DNA of 64,000 nucleotides, from NCBI GenBank assembly GCA_036555325.1, contig DATBLQ010000021.1, positions 22,686 to 86,685 of the forward strand. The letters run 5' to 3'. Positions 42,491 to 51,462 of this stretch are shown one piece after another (position 1 is the first letter of the stretch; each line of letters begins with the position of its first letter). Source of the stretch: DATBLQ01 sp036555325. GTDB lineage: Bacteria; Pseudomonadota; Alphaproteobacteria; Rhizobiales; Aestuariivirgaceae. The translations under genes were made by a program, and so were the position numbers. The notes beneath the pieces are model-generated. The model was not told where the DNA came from. It saw only the letters and a list, made by a program, of their open reading frames with translations, and did not search any database.

Positions 42491-45424
42491 CTAGATGATA
42501 TTGGGCTCGGGCTTTGCCTGCCTGGGCATCCACGTGCTCAATCGCTTCAAGGCATCGGTTTTCAACAAAACGGGGAGCGTCTCCCCCATGGCCTCGGCTT
42601 TGGCTAGGGCTTCCCTGTCGCCTTGATTTGCCGCCGCCGAATACCAGAAATAGGCCTCGACCGGATCTTGCTTCACGCCAAGCCCGCGCTCGTAGAATAG
42701 GGCGAGGTTGAATTGGCTGTCCTTCAGTCCGAACTCTGCCGCTTCAGTGAACCATCTTGCCGCGCGGCTGTAGTCGGGCCTTTCCGCCCCTGCCAACAGC
42801 ACGCCGAGATTGTGCATCGATTTCACATGGCCCTGGGCTGCCGCCTCTCCATACCAGACCTGGGCTTTAGATGAGTCTCGTCGAACTCCACTGCCCTGTT
42901 CGAACAGTGTAGCCAGCCAATATTGGGCGGGAGCGAAGCCCTGCAGCGCTGCCTTTTGATACCACTTTGCCGCCTCCGAAAAATTCTGGCCAACGAGTTC
43001 GCCCTCGATATAGCGAGCGGCTATGGCGACCTGTGCCTCGGGCCGTCCCGCAAGCGCCCTCTCTCGGAGAAGCTCGCCGCCGATTGCTGCCGGCAGCGGA
43101 TTGGGCGTCCCCAGCATCTCACCATGTCTCGCCGCGCTGGATGCGACTTCCGCGGTTGTCTGCGCCGATGCCTTGCTGCTCACAATCTTTGGTCCCGGTA
43201 TGTAGAAGCTTGCATGCTTGTCCGGGCTGGTCGCTTCCGCCCTTGGTTCCGTTTGAATGGCTTTAGGCGGGATCGGCGGAGCACTTTTGATGGCGCTCAA
43301 AGCGTAGGCTGAGACGGCCGCCAGGAGCAGCAACGCTGCAACGATCAGCCTCTTGCGACCCTGGTCCTGGGGAAAGGCGGCCGTATCGGCCGCTGCTGCG
43401 ATATTGTCATCTACCCCGCGAAGATGCCTGGGCTTGAGCGCCGGCGCCGGCCTTAAAAAAGCGAGCGAAAATCCTCCGAACCTCCGCTTCGTTGCCGTCG
43501 GACGGGGAGCCTCTGCTCCGGTGAAGGCGAAACGGTTGATGCTCAGCCTTGACCCTTGCGCCGCCGCCTGCGCCGCGCGGCGGGCTGCAGCAATGAAATC
43601 ATCGTCGGCTGGAGCATCGGTCTTGCCCTGCGAATGCGAAGTGTTGAATTCGACAGCCCCTTCGGGCTGTACGAAGAAATCCATGTGCAGATCTTGATCG
43701 CTCCTGACAGACGCAGGGTGGGGCGCAGGAGGTTCCGCGAGGAGCTGTTCATGGGCTAGATGGTGTTGAACGGCGGTCTGCCAACTTTGCGGCGCTTCCA
43801 TTGGCTCGTGAATGGGCTCTGGCGGCTCATTTGCCGGGGCAGAGAAAGACGCCCGCCGCTCACTGTCGCGATTGGCTTCGAGCACGGCTCTTTGGCCGGC
43901 CTCAAGCTCGGCGAGCTTGTTGACGATTTCCTCCAGCGTTTCATGCACCGCATCAAGCGTTTCTTGCGTCTGCGCATCCGATTGAGCGCTTTGCTCCTTC
44001 ACTGCCGCAAGCGCTTCCTCGAGTGCGACCAACTCGGGCGACACCGCTGACTGCGTCTGTGGGACGTGCTCTAGAAAGCGCTGGGCGACTCGGGTCGCCG
44101 TTTCTTCCGCAATTTCATGCGCATCCTGCCGATTGTTCTCCAATGCTCGGTAAAGCTCGCTCATCGACCGCTCAATCGTAGCGATTGCCGGTAGTCGCTC
44201 CTCGGCCTCTGCGAGACGATGTCCTATGTGGTCGATTTTCTGGTGGAGACCATCGAGATCGTCCTGGAAACCTGCCGGTGCGTCTGACGCCAGACGGGCC
44301 TCCAGTTCATAAACCCGCTGCTCTATCTCACCGATTTGCGGCTCCGCCCGGCTTCGGATCTCGATGTCCGCAATGCGCCTGCCGATTTCATCGAGCCGAT
44401 GTTCCATTTCCGCCAGCGGCAATTGCGCAGCTCGGATCGACGTTTGCTCGATTGCCGCTTTGAGCGAGCTCAGGTCGCGCTTGCTCACGACATCGGCTCT
44501 GATGTCGTCGAGCAGCCGTTGCAGCCCTTCGATGTCGGTCTTCAGCTCAGCATATTCGTTGCGCCACGATGTCGACTGGGTAAGGCTTGCCTGCGTATGC
44601 GAGGCGAGAGAGTGGATATGCTGCTCGATTTGGCCGAGTTCCATCCGAACCGAATGTACCGCCGCAGTCGTGGCGCTTTCGGCGAGAGCCTCGGCAGACC
44701 CTTGCAAAGATTGCAGCCAATCCGCCATCTTGGCGATTTGCGTTTCCAGCGACCCAAAACGGTTCTCCTCTTGCTCCCGGTCCGCGGCCAACCGCGCTTC
44801 GAATTCGCCGATCACCCTCTCGATCTCCGCGAGACCCGCCTGATTGCCCGCGGCAGCCTCGCTGGCTTCCACCCCGCTTGGCCGCTTGAGATTTGCCACC
44901 TGGTCCTGAATCGACTTCACAGCATCATGCGTTCGTCGCTCTGAAACTTCGATATGTCCGACGATGTTGCGCACCGCTTTTTCCAACGCGGTGTAACTTT
45001 CCTTATCACCTGCTCGAGGTCCAATCCCCGCATGCTTCGCAAGCTGCGCGCTGAGTGCCGCAAGCCGTTCGTTCAGCGAACCGATCCCTTCGCTGAAGTA
45101 ACGCTCGCTGTTTTCGATGCGCTCCAGGAGTCCGCCGTAGTCGGGGCTGGTGTAAGACGACGACTGTCGATCCTGGCCATGACGGCTCGTGGGTGAGGCG
45201 GGCCCCGCCGCCATCATCGCCAGCTCATCGGTAATCGATTGAAGCCTGTCTTTGAGGTTCGGATGATTGGGCCTCGACGGTAACGGAGGTGTCTCAGCTT
45301 GTTCGAGGATGGTTTTGTTGATCCGCTCGCCCAGTGTCAGTCCCGGTCGAGCTCGAGAATCCTTGGCGTCTTCTCTTGCATCCGGTTCAACTCCTTTGGT
45401 GCTCCAGGGGATGCCGGATTTCAT
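42491..45424 (-). CDS. podJ: PodJ-like polar localisation factor with Sel1 repeats
   Basis: A 977-residue membrane-spanning scaffold. Residues about 60-540 are strongly coiled coil, rich in Glu, Ala, Leu and Arg, typical of a polar organising protein. A single helix RLIVAALLLLAAVSAYALSA lies near 690-710. The C-terminal extracytoplasmic part (about 770-950) holds Sel1/TPR-like repeats: EAAKWYQKAALQGFAPAQYW, KAQVWYGEAAAQGHVKSMHN, RAARWFTEAAEFGLKDSQFN and EAYFWYSAAANQGDREALAK, spaced 36 residues. The layout, cytoplasmic coiled coil, one helix, periplasmic repeats, matches PodJ of Caulobacter and rhizobial relatives, which places cell-division and polarity proteins at the new pole. Confidence 0.88.
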   Translation of the reverse strand: MKSGIPWSTKGVEPDAREDAKDSRARPGLTLGERINKTILEQAETPPLPSRPNHPNLKDRLQSITDELAMMAAGPASPTSRHGQDRQSSSYTSPDYGGLLERIENSERYFSEGIGSLNERLAALSAQLAKHAGIGPRAGDKESYTALEKAVRNIVGHIEVSERRTHDAVKSIQDQVANLKRPSGVEASEAAAGNQAGLAEIERVIGEFEARLAADREQEENRFGSLETQIAKMADWLQSLQGSAEALAESATTAAVHSVRMELGQIEQHIHSLASHTQASLTQSTSWRNEYAELKTDIEGLQRLLDDIRADVVSKRDLSSLKAAIEQTSIRAAQLPLAEMEHRLDEIGRRIADIEIRSRAEPQIGEIEQRVYELEARLASDAPAGFQDDLDGLHQKIDHIGHRLAEAEERLPAIATIERSMSELYRALENNRQDAHEIAEETATRVAQRFLEHVPQTQSAVSPELVALEEALAAVKEQSAQSDAQTQETLDAVHETLEEIVNKLAELEAGQRAVLEANRDSERRASFSAPANEPPEPIHEPMEAPQSWQTAVQHHLAHEQLLAEPPAPHPASVRSDQDLHMDFFVQPEGAVEFNTSHSQGKTDAPADDDFIAAARRAAQAAAQGSRLSINRFAFTGAEAPRPTATKRRFGGFSLAFLRPAPALKPRHLRGVDDNIAAAADTAAFPQDQGRKRLIVAALLLLAAVSAYALSAIKSAPPIPPKAIQTEPRAEATSPDKHASFYIPGPKIVSSKASAQTTAEVASSAARHGEMLGTPNPLPAAIGGELLRERALAGRPEAQVAIAARYIEGELVGQNFSEAAKWYQKAALQGFAPAQYWLATLFEQGSGVRRDSSKAQVWYGEAAAQGHVKSMHNLGVLLAGAERPDYSRAARWFTEAAEFGLKDSQFNLALFYERGLGVKQDPVEAYFWYSAAANQGDREALAKAEAMGETLPVLLKTDALKRLSTWMPRQAKPEPNII

Positions 45425-45485
45425 AAATTCTCTCTTCCAATAATGGAGGCTCCGGTAGAGCCATCTGACGAAGGTTAACGCTCTT

Positions 45486-45502
45486 GGTAAACATTCCGTT
45501 AA
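45486..45502 (-). promoter_or_regulatory. CtrA-box-like site upstream of podJ
   Basis: On the minus strand the sequence reads TTAA, 7 bases, TTTACC, one mismatch from the CtrA consensus TTAA-N7-TTAACC. It lies 62-78 bases before the podJ start. CtrA control of polarity genes is known in alphaproteobacteria, but one degenerate site is weak evidence. The rest of the 45425-45649 gap shows no gene. Confidence 0.35.
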
Positions 45503-45649
45503 ACAGCTGATCAGCCTGAGAGAATTTCATGCCTCGTCTTTTTTATGAGGCAGCCTGACGCAATCCACTGGCAATCTTGTTACGTGGACGTCATATTGCC
45601 GCCAACGGCGGATGTAGTTGGCCACAAATCAGACGAGAGATGCGAGCCT

Positions 45650-46084
45650 ATGAACCCGAGCAATGAGCGGCCGAGCCGCGAGAAAACCTACTCGATCACT
45701 GAACTGTGTCGTGAATTCAAAGTGACTCCGCGGACCCTGCGCTTCTATGAGCAGAAAGGTTTGCTTTCGCCCGCCCGTCGAGGATGGACCAGGTTGTTTT
45801 CATATCGCGACCGCGCCAGGTTGCAGCTGATTTTGAGGGGTAAACGAGTGGGCTTCAGCCTCGAAGAAATCAAGGAAATGCTAGACCTGTATCATCTGCG
45901 TGACGGGCAGGTCACCCAGCTAAAGGTCGCCTCGGTCAAGATGCGGGAAAGGCTGGAAGCCTTGCGTAAGCAGAGGGTTGAACTGGAGGAGGCGATCGCC
46001 GACCTCGAACGGACCTGCGACATTGTCGACGGGATGTTACGTGAACGTCAAGTAGGCCGGCCGCTTGCCGCCAACGAGCGTTGA
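45650..46084 (+). CDS. MerR family transcriptional regulator of the beta-oxidation operon
   Basis: A 144-residue MerR-type activator or repressor from ATG 45650; the frame extends upstream to 45545 but without family support. The winged helix is seen in YSITELCREFKVTPRTLRFY, EQKGLLSPARRGWTRLFSYR and VGFSLEEIKEMLDLY (about 14-90). A C-terminal coiled coil (about 105-135) serves for dimerisation. No metal-binding cysteines are present at the usual places. It lies 10 bases upstream of the acyl-CoA dehydrogenase gene, like the LiuR-type regulators of acyl-CoA degradation; I infer that it controls this operon in response to an acyl-CoA. Confidence 0.9.
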   Translation: MNPSNERPSREKTYSITELCREFKVTPRTLRFYEQKGLLSPARRGWTRLFSYRDRARLQLILRGKRVGFSLEEIKEMLDLYHLRDGQVTQLKVASVKMRERLEALRKQRVELEEAIADLERTCDIVDGMLRERQVGRPLAANER

Positions 46085-46094
46085 AGACCGGCCG

Positions 46095-47252
46095 ATGTCC
46101 GCACTGGCAACCGCGAGACCCGAGTGGATGACGGAGGAATTGGACCTCCTGTCCGCCACCTGCCAGCAATTTTTCGTTAAGGAGTGCGCTCCCCACTACG
46201 AGCGCTGGGAGAAGCAGGGCTGCGTCGACCGAGAGATTTGGACCAAGGCCGGCGAAGCCGGTCTGCTGTGCGCTGCCGTTCCCGAAGCCTATGGCGGTGC
46301 GGAGGGCACTTTCGCCCACGAGGCGATCATTGCCTTTGAGGCCAACCGGGCGGGAATCTCAGGCTTCGGCATCTCGCTGCACAACGCCATCGTCGCACCC
46401 TACATCCTCAACTATGGATCCGAGGAGCAGAAGCGGGCTTGGCTGCCGCGAATGGCGACCGGCGAATATATCGGCGCGATTGCCATGACCGAACCGGGAG
46501 CCGGCTCCGACCTCCAGGGCGTGCGAACGTCTGCTCGGCGGGACGGCAACGGTTACGTGCTCAGCGGCCAAAAGACCTTCATCACCAATGGGCAGCTTGC
46601 CAATCTTATCGTCGTCGTAGCCAAAACCGACCCCTCTCTTGGAGCTAAGGGCATCTCTCTCTTTGTCGTGGACACCGATGGCCTGCAGGGTTTCCGCCGC
46701 GGCAGAAACCTCGACAAGATCGGCCTCAAGGCCAATGACACCTCCGAATTGTTTTTCGATGACGTGAAAATTCCAGCCTCAAGCCTTCTTGGCAGCGAGG
46801 AAGGCCAGGGGTTCTACATGTTGATGGATCAGCTTCCTCAAGAGCGACTGCTGATCGCCATCCATGCCGCCGCTCGCATCGAAAGCGCCCTTGAAGTGAC
46901 GATCGATTATGTCAAAGATCGCTCTGCGTTCGGCAAGCCCATCATCGAGTTTCAGAACACCGAGTTCGAGCTCGCCGAATGCAAGACAGAGGCCACCATC
47001 GGCCGGGTTTTCGTCGATCATTGCATCGGCCGCCACATTAACAAAACTCTTGATACGGTAACCGCATCCATGGCGAAATACTGGCTCACCGATCTTCAAT
47101 GCCAGATCATCGACCGCTGCCTTCAATTGCACGGTGGCTATGGCTACATGAACGAATTTCCCATCGCTCGCATGTTCCGCGATGCTCGTGTCGAGCGGAT
47201 TTACGGCGGCACCAATGAAATCATGAAGATGCTTATCGCCAGGAGTCTCTGA
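46095..47252 (+). CDS. Acyl-CoA dehydrogenase, long-chain type
   Basis: FAD enzyme of 385 residues that introduces the 2,3-double bond into acyl-CoA. FAD and substrate motifs are AIAMTEPGAGSDLQGVRTSA, GQKTFITNGQLANLIVVVA, RCLQLHGGYGYMNEFPIARM and RDARVERIYGGTNEIMKMLI. The C-terminal motif is IYGGTNEI, not the IYEGTNEI of medium-chain enzymes, so the catalytic Glu is probably moved to the earlier helix LPQERLLIAIHAAARIESAL, as in long-chain and isovaleryl-CoA dehydrogenases. It stands between merR and fadA, in one operon. Chain length is an inference from that motif. Confidence 0.92.
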   Translation: MSALATARPEWMTEELDLLSATCQQFFVKECAPHYERWEKQGCVDREIWTKAGEAGLLCAAVPEAYGGAEGTFAHEAIIAFEANRAGISGFGISLHNAIVAPYILNYGSEEQKRAWLPRMATGEYIGAIAMTEPGAGSDLQGVRTSARRDGNGYVLSGQKTFITNGQLANLIVVVAKTDPSLGAKGISLFVVDTDGLQGFRRGRNLDKIGLKANDTSELFFDDVKIPASSLLGSEEGQGFYMLMDQLPQERLLIAIHAAARIESALEVTIDYVKDRSAFGKPIIEFQNTEFELAECKTEATIGRVFVDHCIGRHINKTLDTVTASMAKYWLTDLQCQIIDRCLQLHGGYGYMNEFPIARMFRDARVERIYGGTNEIMKMLIARSL

Positions 47253-47263
47253 TAGGTTTTCCC

Positions 47264-48472
47264 ATGCCGGAATGCTTTGTCTTCGATCATGTTCGCACCC
47301 CCCGCGGCCGTGGCAAGCCTGACGGGTCGTTGCATGAAGTGACGGCGCTCGAGCTTGCGAGCCAATCCCTGCGTGCCATTCGCGACCGTAACGAGCTCGA
47401 TACCAAGCTCGTCGACGACGTGGTGCTCGGTTGCGTCGATCCCATTGGCGAGGCCGGTGCCAACATCGCCCGCACCGCCGTGCTCAATGCCGACTATGCT
47501 CAGACGGTTGCCGGCATCCAGGTGCATCGCTTCTGCGCATCGGGCCTCGATGCCATCAACTTTGCCGCCTCGGAGATCATCTCTGGCATGCATGATATGG
47601 CGGTCGGTGGCGGCGTGGAGTCGATGAGCCGCATTGGTATCGGCGCCTCGGGTGGTGCCTGGCCTGTCGATCCTTCCATCGCTTTGAAAAGCTATTACCT
47701 GCCACAGGGCATTTCGGCCGACCTCATTGCTACAAAATACGATTATTCGCGCGACGATGTGGATGCCTATGCCCTCGAGAGCCAGAAGCGCGCTGCAAAC
47801 TCATGGGCGAGCGGAGCTTTCACAAAATCCGTCGTACCTGTGAAAGATATTAACGGCCTTACGATCTTGGACCGGGACGAGCATATGCGCCCCGACACCA
47901 CGATGCAGTCGTTGGCCAGTCTAAAACCTGCCTTCGCCGATTGGGGTGAGAAATACGGGTTCGATGCCGTTGCCGTGCAGCGCTATCCCGAGCTCGAATC
48001 GATCAATCATGTCCACCATGCCGGCAACTCCTCAGGCATAGTGGACGGCGCCGCAGCTGTCTTGCTCGGCAGCAAAACCGCCGGCAGGAAGGCTGGTTTG
48101 ATTCCGCGCGCCCGCGTCAGAAGCTTCGCCAACATCGGGTCCGAGCCATCCATCATGCTCACAGGACCCGCCGATGTGACCCGCAAGGTCCTCCAGCGCG
48201 CCAAGATGACCCTTAAGGATATCGATCTCTTCGAAGTCAACGAGGCGTTTGCCTCCATGGTGCTTCTTTACCGCGAGCTCCTTGACCTCGATCCTGCCCG
48301 CGTCAACGTCGCAGGAGGGGCCATTGCCATGGGCCACCCGCTCGGGGCAACTGGCGCGATGATATTTGGCACGGTTCTCGATGAGCTTGAGCGGCGCAAT
48401 TTGAATACGGCGCTCATCACCTTGTGCATTGGCGCTGGAATGGGCACCGCCACCATAATCGAGCGTGTCTGA
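47264..48472 (+). CDS. fadA: Acetyl-CoA C-acyltransferase (thiolase)
   Basis: A 402-residue thiolase that cleaves 3-ketoacyl-CoA with CoA in beta-oxidation. The nucleophilic Cys is in VHRFCASGLDAINFAASEII (about 90), the His in GGAIAMGHPLGATGAMIFG (about 350), and the second Cys in ALITLCIGAGMGTATIIERV at the C-terminus, all in the right order. It follows the dehydrogenase gene by 11 bases and its end overlaps or abuts the fadB start. Together they give a complete multi-step unit for acyl-CoA degradation. Confidence 0.93.
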   Translation: MPECFVFDHVRTPRGRGKPDGSLHEVTALELASQSLRAIRDRNELDTKLVDDVVLGCVDPIGEAGANIARTAVLNADYAQTVAGIQVHRFCASGLDAINFAASEIISGMHDMAVGGGVESMSRIGIGASGGAWPVDPSIALKSYYLPQGISADLIATKYDYSRDDVDAYALESQKRAANSWASGAFTKSVVPVKDINGLTILDRDEHMRPDTTMQSLASLKPAFADWGEKYGFDAVAVQRYPELESINHVHHAGNSSGIVDGAAAVLLGSKTAGRKAGLIPRARVRSFANIGSEPSIMLTGPADVTRKVLQRAKMTLKDIDLFEVNEAFASMVLLYRELLDLDPARVNVAGGAIAMGHPLGATGAMIFGTVLDELERRNLNTALITLCIGAGMGTATIIERV

Positions 48473-48476
48473 CCCT

Positions 48477-50672
48477 ATGCGATATTTTTCTCAATCGGTC
48501 GATACCCAGGGTATCGCCGTTATCACCTGGGACATGCCCGGCCGGACGATGAATGTCCTCGATTTCACCGTCCTCGACGAACTCGAACAGATTATTTTGA
48601 AACTGAAGACCGACACGACCATTGTTGGCGCCGTCCTGACCTCCGGCAAGCCGTCCTTCAGCGCCGGCGCCGACCTCGTGTGGCTGCAATCCTTTGTTGC
48701 CAAATTTGCCGAAGCTTCCAAACGGGAGCCCGATGAGGAAGGAGTCCGTCGCCTGATGACGGAGGCAGGCCGATTTTCCGCCGTTTACCGTTCGCTTGAA
48801 ACATGTGGCAAGCCTGTGGTGGCCGCGATCACAGGCACGGCACTCGGCGGCGGTTTCGAGCTTTGCCTCGCCTGCCATCGTCGAATGGCGATCGATGATG
48901 CCTCTGCGAAGCTGGGTCAGCCCGAGGTCAAGGTTGGACTTTTGCCCGGAGCCGGCGGCACTCAGCGTCTTCCGCGGCTGACTGGCGCGGAAGTGGCTCT
49001 GGACTTGATGCTCACCGGTCGCCACATCGATCCAGCCACGGCCTTGAAAATCGGGGCGATCGACGAGATCGTCCCGCCCGATCGGCTAATGGAGAGGGCA
49101 AAGCAATGGATCGTCGATGGCGCCAAGGCTGTGCAGCCCTGGGACGAACCGAATTTCAAGATCCCCGGCGGCGCGCCTTATTCACCGTCGGGCTTGCGTC
49201 TCTGGCCTGCCGCCAATGCGATTTACCGAAAGAAGACCTATGACAATTACGACGCTGCGCGTGCGATCCTCAAATGTGTCTATGAAGGCCTGCAGGTCAG
49301 CTCTTTTGCCGCCGCCCTCCGCATAGAAGCGCGCCATTTCACCAAGCTCCTCATGGGAGCACAGCCGCAGAACATGATTCGCACTCTGTTCGTCTCCATG
49401 CAGGACATCAACAAGGGTGCTCGTCGGCCGCCACACGTTGCGCAGCGTCGCGTCAGCAGGCTTGGCGTTATCGGTGCCGGGTTCATGGGTGCCGGCATCG
49501 CGAATGTTGCAGCCCGGGCAGGAATCGAGGTGGAGCTGCTCGATCGCGATTTGCCGACCGCCGAAAAAGGCAAGGCGCAGGCACAAGCCTCGCTACAGCG
49601 CGATGTGTCCCAGGGAACCGCCTCATCTGCCGATTTGGAAGCCTTCGCCTCGCGCATTCTTCCAGGCGAGGACTTTGCCGCCCTCGCGGGTTGTGACCTC
49701 ATCATCGAGGCGGTGTTTGAAAACCGTGAACTGAAATCTTCCGTTTTGCCGAAAGCCGAGAAAGCACTCGCTTCGGAAAGTGTCCTTGCCTCGAACACCT
49801 CCACATTGCCGATCACCGGGCTTGCCCAAAAACTGGAGCGGCCCGCAAATTTCCTCGGCATACATTTTTTCTCGCCCGTCGAAAAAATGCAGCTCGTCGA
49901 AATTATTCGCGGCCGTCAGACGTCCGATGCGGCGGTGGCCCTGGCCTTTGATTTCGTTCGCCAGATCAAAAAGACCCCGATCCTCGTTAACGATTCCCGC
50001 GGCTTCTTTACGTCCCGGGTCGTGATGGCCCACCAGAAAGAGGGTATCCACATGCTGGCCGAGGGAGTGCCGGCTGCCCTGCTGGAAAACGCCGGTAAGG
50101 CCGCCGGTATGCCCGTCGGCCCCCTGGCACTTTCAGACGAAGTAGCGCTCGATTTGATCTGGAAGATTCTTCAGGCAACCCGGGCGGACTTGGGCGACAA
50201 ATATCGCCAGGGTCCGATCGACCGGATCATGGAGGAAATGGTCACAAAGCGCGGCCGCTGCGGTAGAAAGAACGGCAAGGGCTTTTATGATTATCCTCCG
50301 GGCGGCAAAAAGCGCCTGTGGCCGGGGCTTGCCGACATACTGCCCGCCAAAAACCCAAGCGATTTCTCCTTCGATGAGTTGAAGGAGCGCTTGTTGTTCA
50401 TCCAGGCCCTCGAAACTGCCAGGTGCTTTGAGGAAAAAGTGCTGACCGATGTTCGCGAGGCCGATGTCGGGGCCATTTTGGGTTTCGGTTTTGCCCCTTT
50501 CACGGGGGGACCCTTGTCTTATATAGACACTGTTGGAAGCAAGGCCTTCCTCGACAAGTCCCGGGTCTATGCAAGAAAATACGGCGATCGATATGCCGCT
50601 CCGGCCCTGTTGCGTGACATGGCCAAAAAAGGAGAAACCTTCTATGGACGTTTCCCGCCCCGCACATCGTAG
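48477..50672 (+). CDS. fadB: Fatty acid oxidation complex alpha subunit: enoyl-CoA hydratase / 3-hydroxyacyl-CoA dehydrogenase
   Basis: Bifunctional protein of 731 residues from ATG 48477 (GTG 48465, overlapping fadA, is possible). The N-terminal crotonase domain (about 1-190) has SAGADLVWLQSF, ITGTALGGGFELCLACHRRM and PEVKVGLLPGAGGTQRLPRL with the two catalytic Glu. The 3-hydroxyacyl-CoA dehydrogenase domain (from about 325) starts RLGVIGAGFMGAGIANVAAR (NAD), then ASNTSTLPITGLAQ, ANFLGIHFFSPVEKMQLVEI with the catalytic His and NDSRGFFTSRV. The C-terminal domain ends near YARKYGDRYAAPALLRDMA. It completes the set with the dehydrogenase and thiolase encoded upstream. Confidence 0.94.
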   Translation: MRYFSQSVDTQGIAVITWDMPGRTMNVLDFTVLDELEQIILKLKTDTTIVGAVLTSGKPSFSAGADLVWLQSFVAKFAEASKREPDEEGVRRLMTEAGRFSAVYRSLETCGKPVVAAITGTALGGGFELCLACHRRMAIDDASAKLGQPEVKVGLLPGAGGTQRLPRLTGAEVALDLMLTGRHIDPATALKIGAIDEIVPPDRLMERAKQWIVDGAKAVQPWDEPNFKIPGGAPYSPSGLRLWPAANAIYRKKTYDNYDAARAILKCVYEGLQVSSFAAALRIEARHFTKLLMGAQPQNMIRTLFVSMQDINKGARRPPHVAQRRVSRLGVIGAGFMGAGIANVAARAGIEVELLDRDLPTAEKGKAQAQASLQRDVSQGTASSADLEAFASRILPGEDFAALAGCDLIIEAVFENRELKSSVLPKAEKALASESVLASNTSTLPITGLAQKLERPANFLGIHFFSPVEKMQLVEIIRGRQTSDAAVALAFDFVRQIKKTPILVNDSRGFFTSRVVMAHQKEGIHMLAEGVPAALLENAGKAAGMPVGPLALSDEVALDLIWKILQATRADLGDKYRQGPIDRIMEEMVTKRGRCGRKNGKGFYDYPPGGKKRLWPGLADILPAKNPSDFSFDELKERLLFIQALETARCFEEKVLTDVREADVGAILGFGFAPFTGGPLSYIDTVGSKAFLDKSRVYARKYGDRYAAPALLRDMAKKGETFYGRFPPRTS

Positions 50673-51084
50673 GTTTTGGGTCCTCGCTTTAGCTCTCGGG
50701 CTGGGTGGCGCCCTGGCCGCTGGCGCCTCGGCCGAAGAGGCCGGACGTTTCGTTCTCAAGGAGGCGGAGCAAAACACCTTCATCCGCCTGGACACCGTCA
50801 CCGGTGCGGTCTCGCATTGTTCTTCCCGTGCCGGCGAGTGGAGCTGCACAAGTGTCGCCGATGACCGCGCCAAACTTAACGAAGAGATCGCAAAATTGAG
50901 AAGAGAGAACGAGGAATTGAAAACGAGGCTTGCCCAGGCGCGCGATGATGCTCCGGACAGCCGCCTCGTCCTCCCAAGTCAGGAAGACATCGACCGAATC
51001 ATGAACTTATTTGAAAAATATCTCGAACGTTTCCTGTCATTTATCCGTAAGTTCGAGGAAAAGCAGCACGATCAGGCGATCTGA
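50644..51084 (+). CDS. Exported coiled-coil protein, unknown
   Basis: A 146-residue protein whose ATG at 50644 overlaps the last 29 bases of fadB and has AAAGGAG 9 bases upstream. It has a signal peptide or anchor, WVLALALGLGGALAAGASA (about 12-30), a short globular part with LKEAEQNTFIRLDTVTGAVS and two cysteines (SHCSSRAGEWSCTSV, about 58-70), then a coiled coil (about 72-98, EEIAKLRRENEELKTRLAQA) and a C-terminal amphipathic helix FEKYLERFLSFIRKF. Small proteins of this kind are seen in many alphaproteobacteria; I know no function. The position in the fad operon may be only transcriptional convenience. Confidence 0.75.
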   Translation: MDVSRPAHRRFWVLALALGLGGALAAGASAEEAGRFVLKEAEQNTFIRLDTVTGAVSHCSSRAGEWSCTSVADDRAKLNEEIAKLRRENEELKTRLAQARDDAPDSRLVLPSQEDIDRIMNLFEKYLERFLSFIRKFEEKQHDQAI

Positions 51085-51098
51085 TCAGGAATGCGAGC

Positions 51099-51130
51099 GG
51101 TCTGCCCGTTCCTACGGGAACGGGCAGACC
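51099..51130. repeat. Perfect 14-bp hairpin with TACG loop
   Basis: GGTCTGCCCGTTCC (51099-51112) is perfectly complementary to 51117-51130, with loop TACG closed by C-G. As RNA this is a very stable UNCG-class tetraloop hairpin. It lies 14 bases after the stop of the coiled-coil protein gene. There is no T tract, so it is more likely a 3'-end stabiliser of the fad operon mRNA or a repeat-family element than a standard terminator. Confidence 0.7.
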
Positions 51131-51462
51131 AGGTACACGCAGGCTCGGGACGGCGACAGGAGCCAGCGCGACCAAACCCGGGCCATCAAGGACTCTCCTT
51201 TTGTCGATGAAGTTCCCCGCCGCATCGATCGTTGAAGACTGCTCTGCGACATCGGCGGCAACTCGACCGAACCATGACAAATTTTGGGCGGTCCGAATTC
51301 TCAAGCCAACTCAATGCCAAATTGGCGAGATTGAAGCCGGTCGGTCGCAAGAAGAACTGCGGGGGGCCGGCATTTGCATGGGACTTGCGCGGGCGCGACC
51401 GCGAATCAATGCTTGGCGATATGCAAGGCCTTTCCATTGCGGCGCAGCATTGGAACCTAGGC
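51131..51462. other. Intergenic region between the fad operon and pip
   Basis: About 330 bases without a supported gene. Plus-strand frames from 51201, 51232 and 51268 read through this region into the antisense of pip; none has a convincing ribosome binding site or recognisable domain. I see no promoter or repeat that I can support here. Confidence 0.5.
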
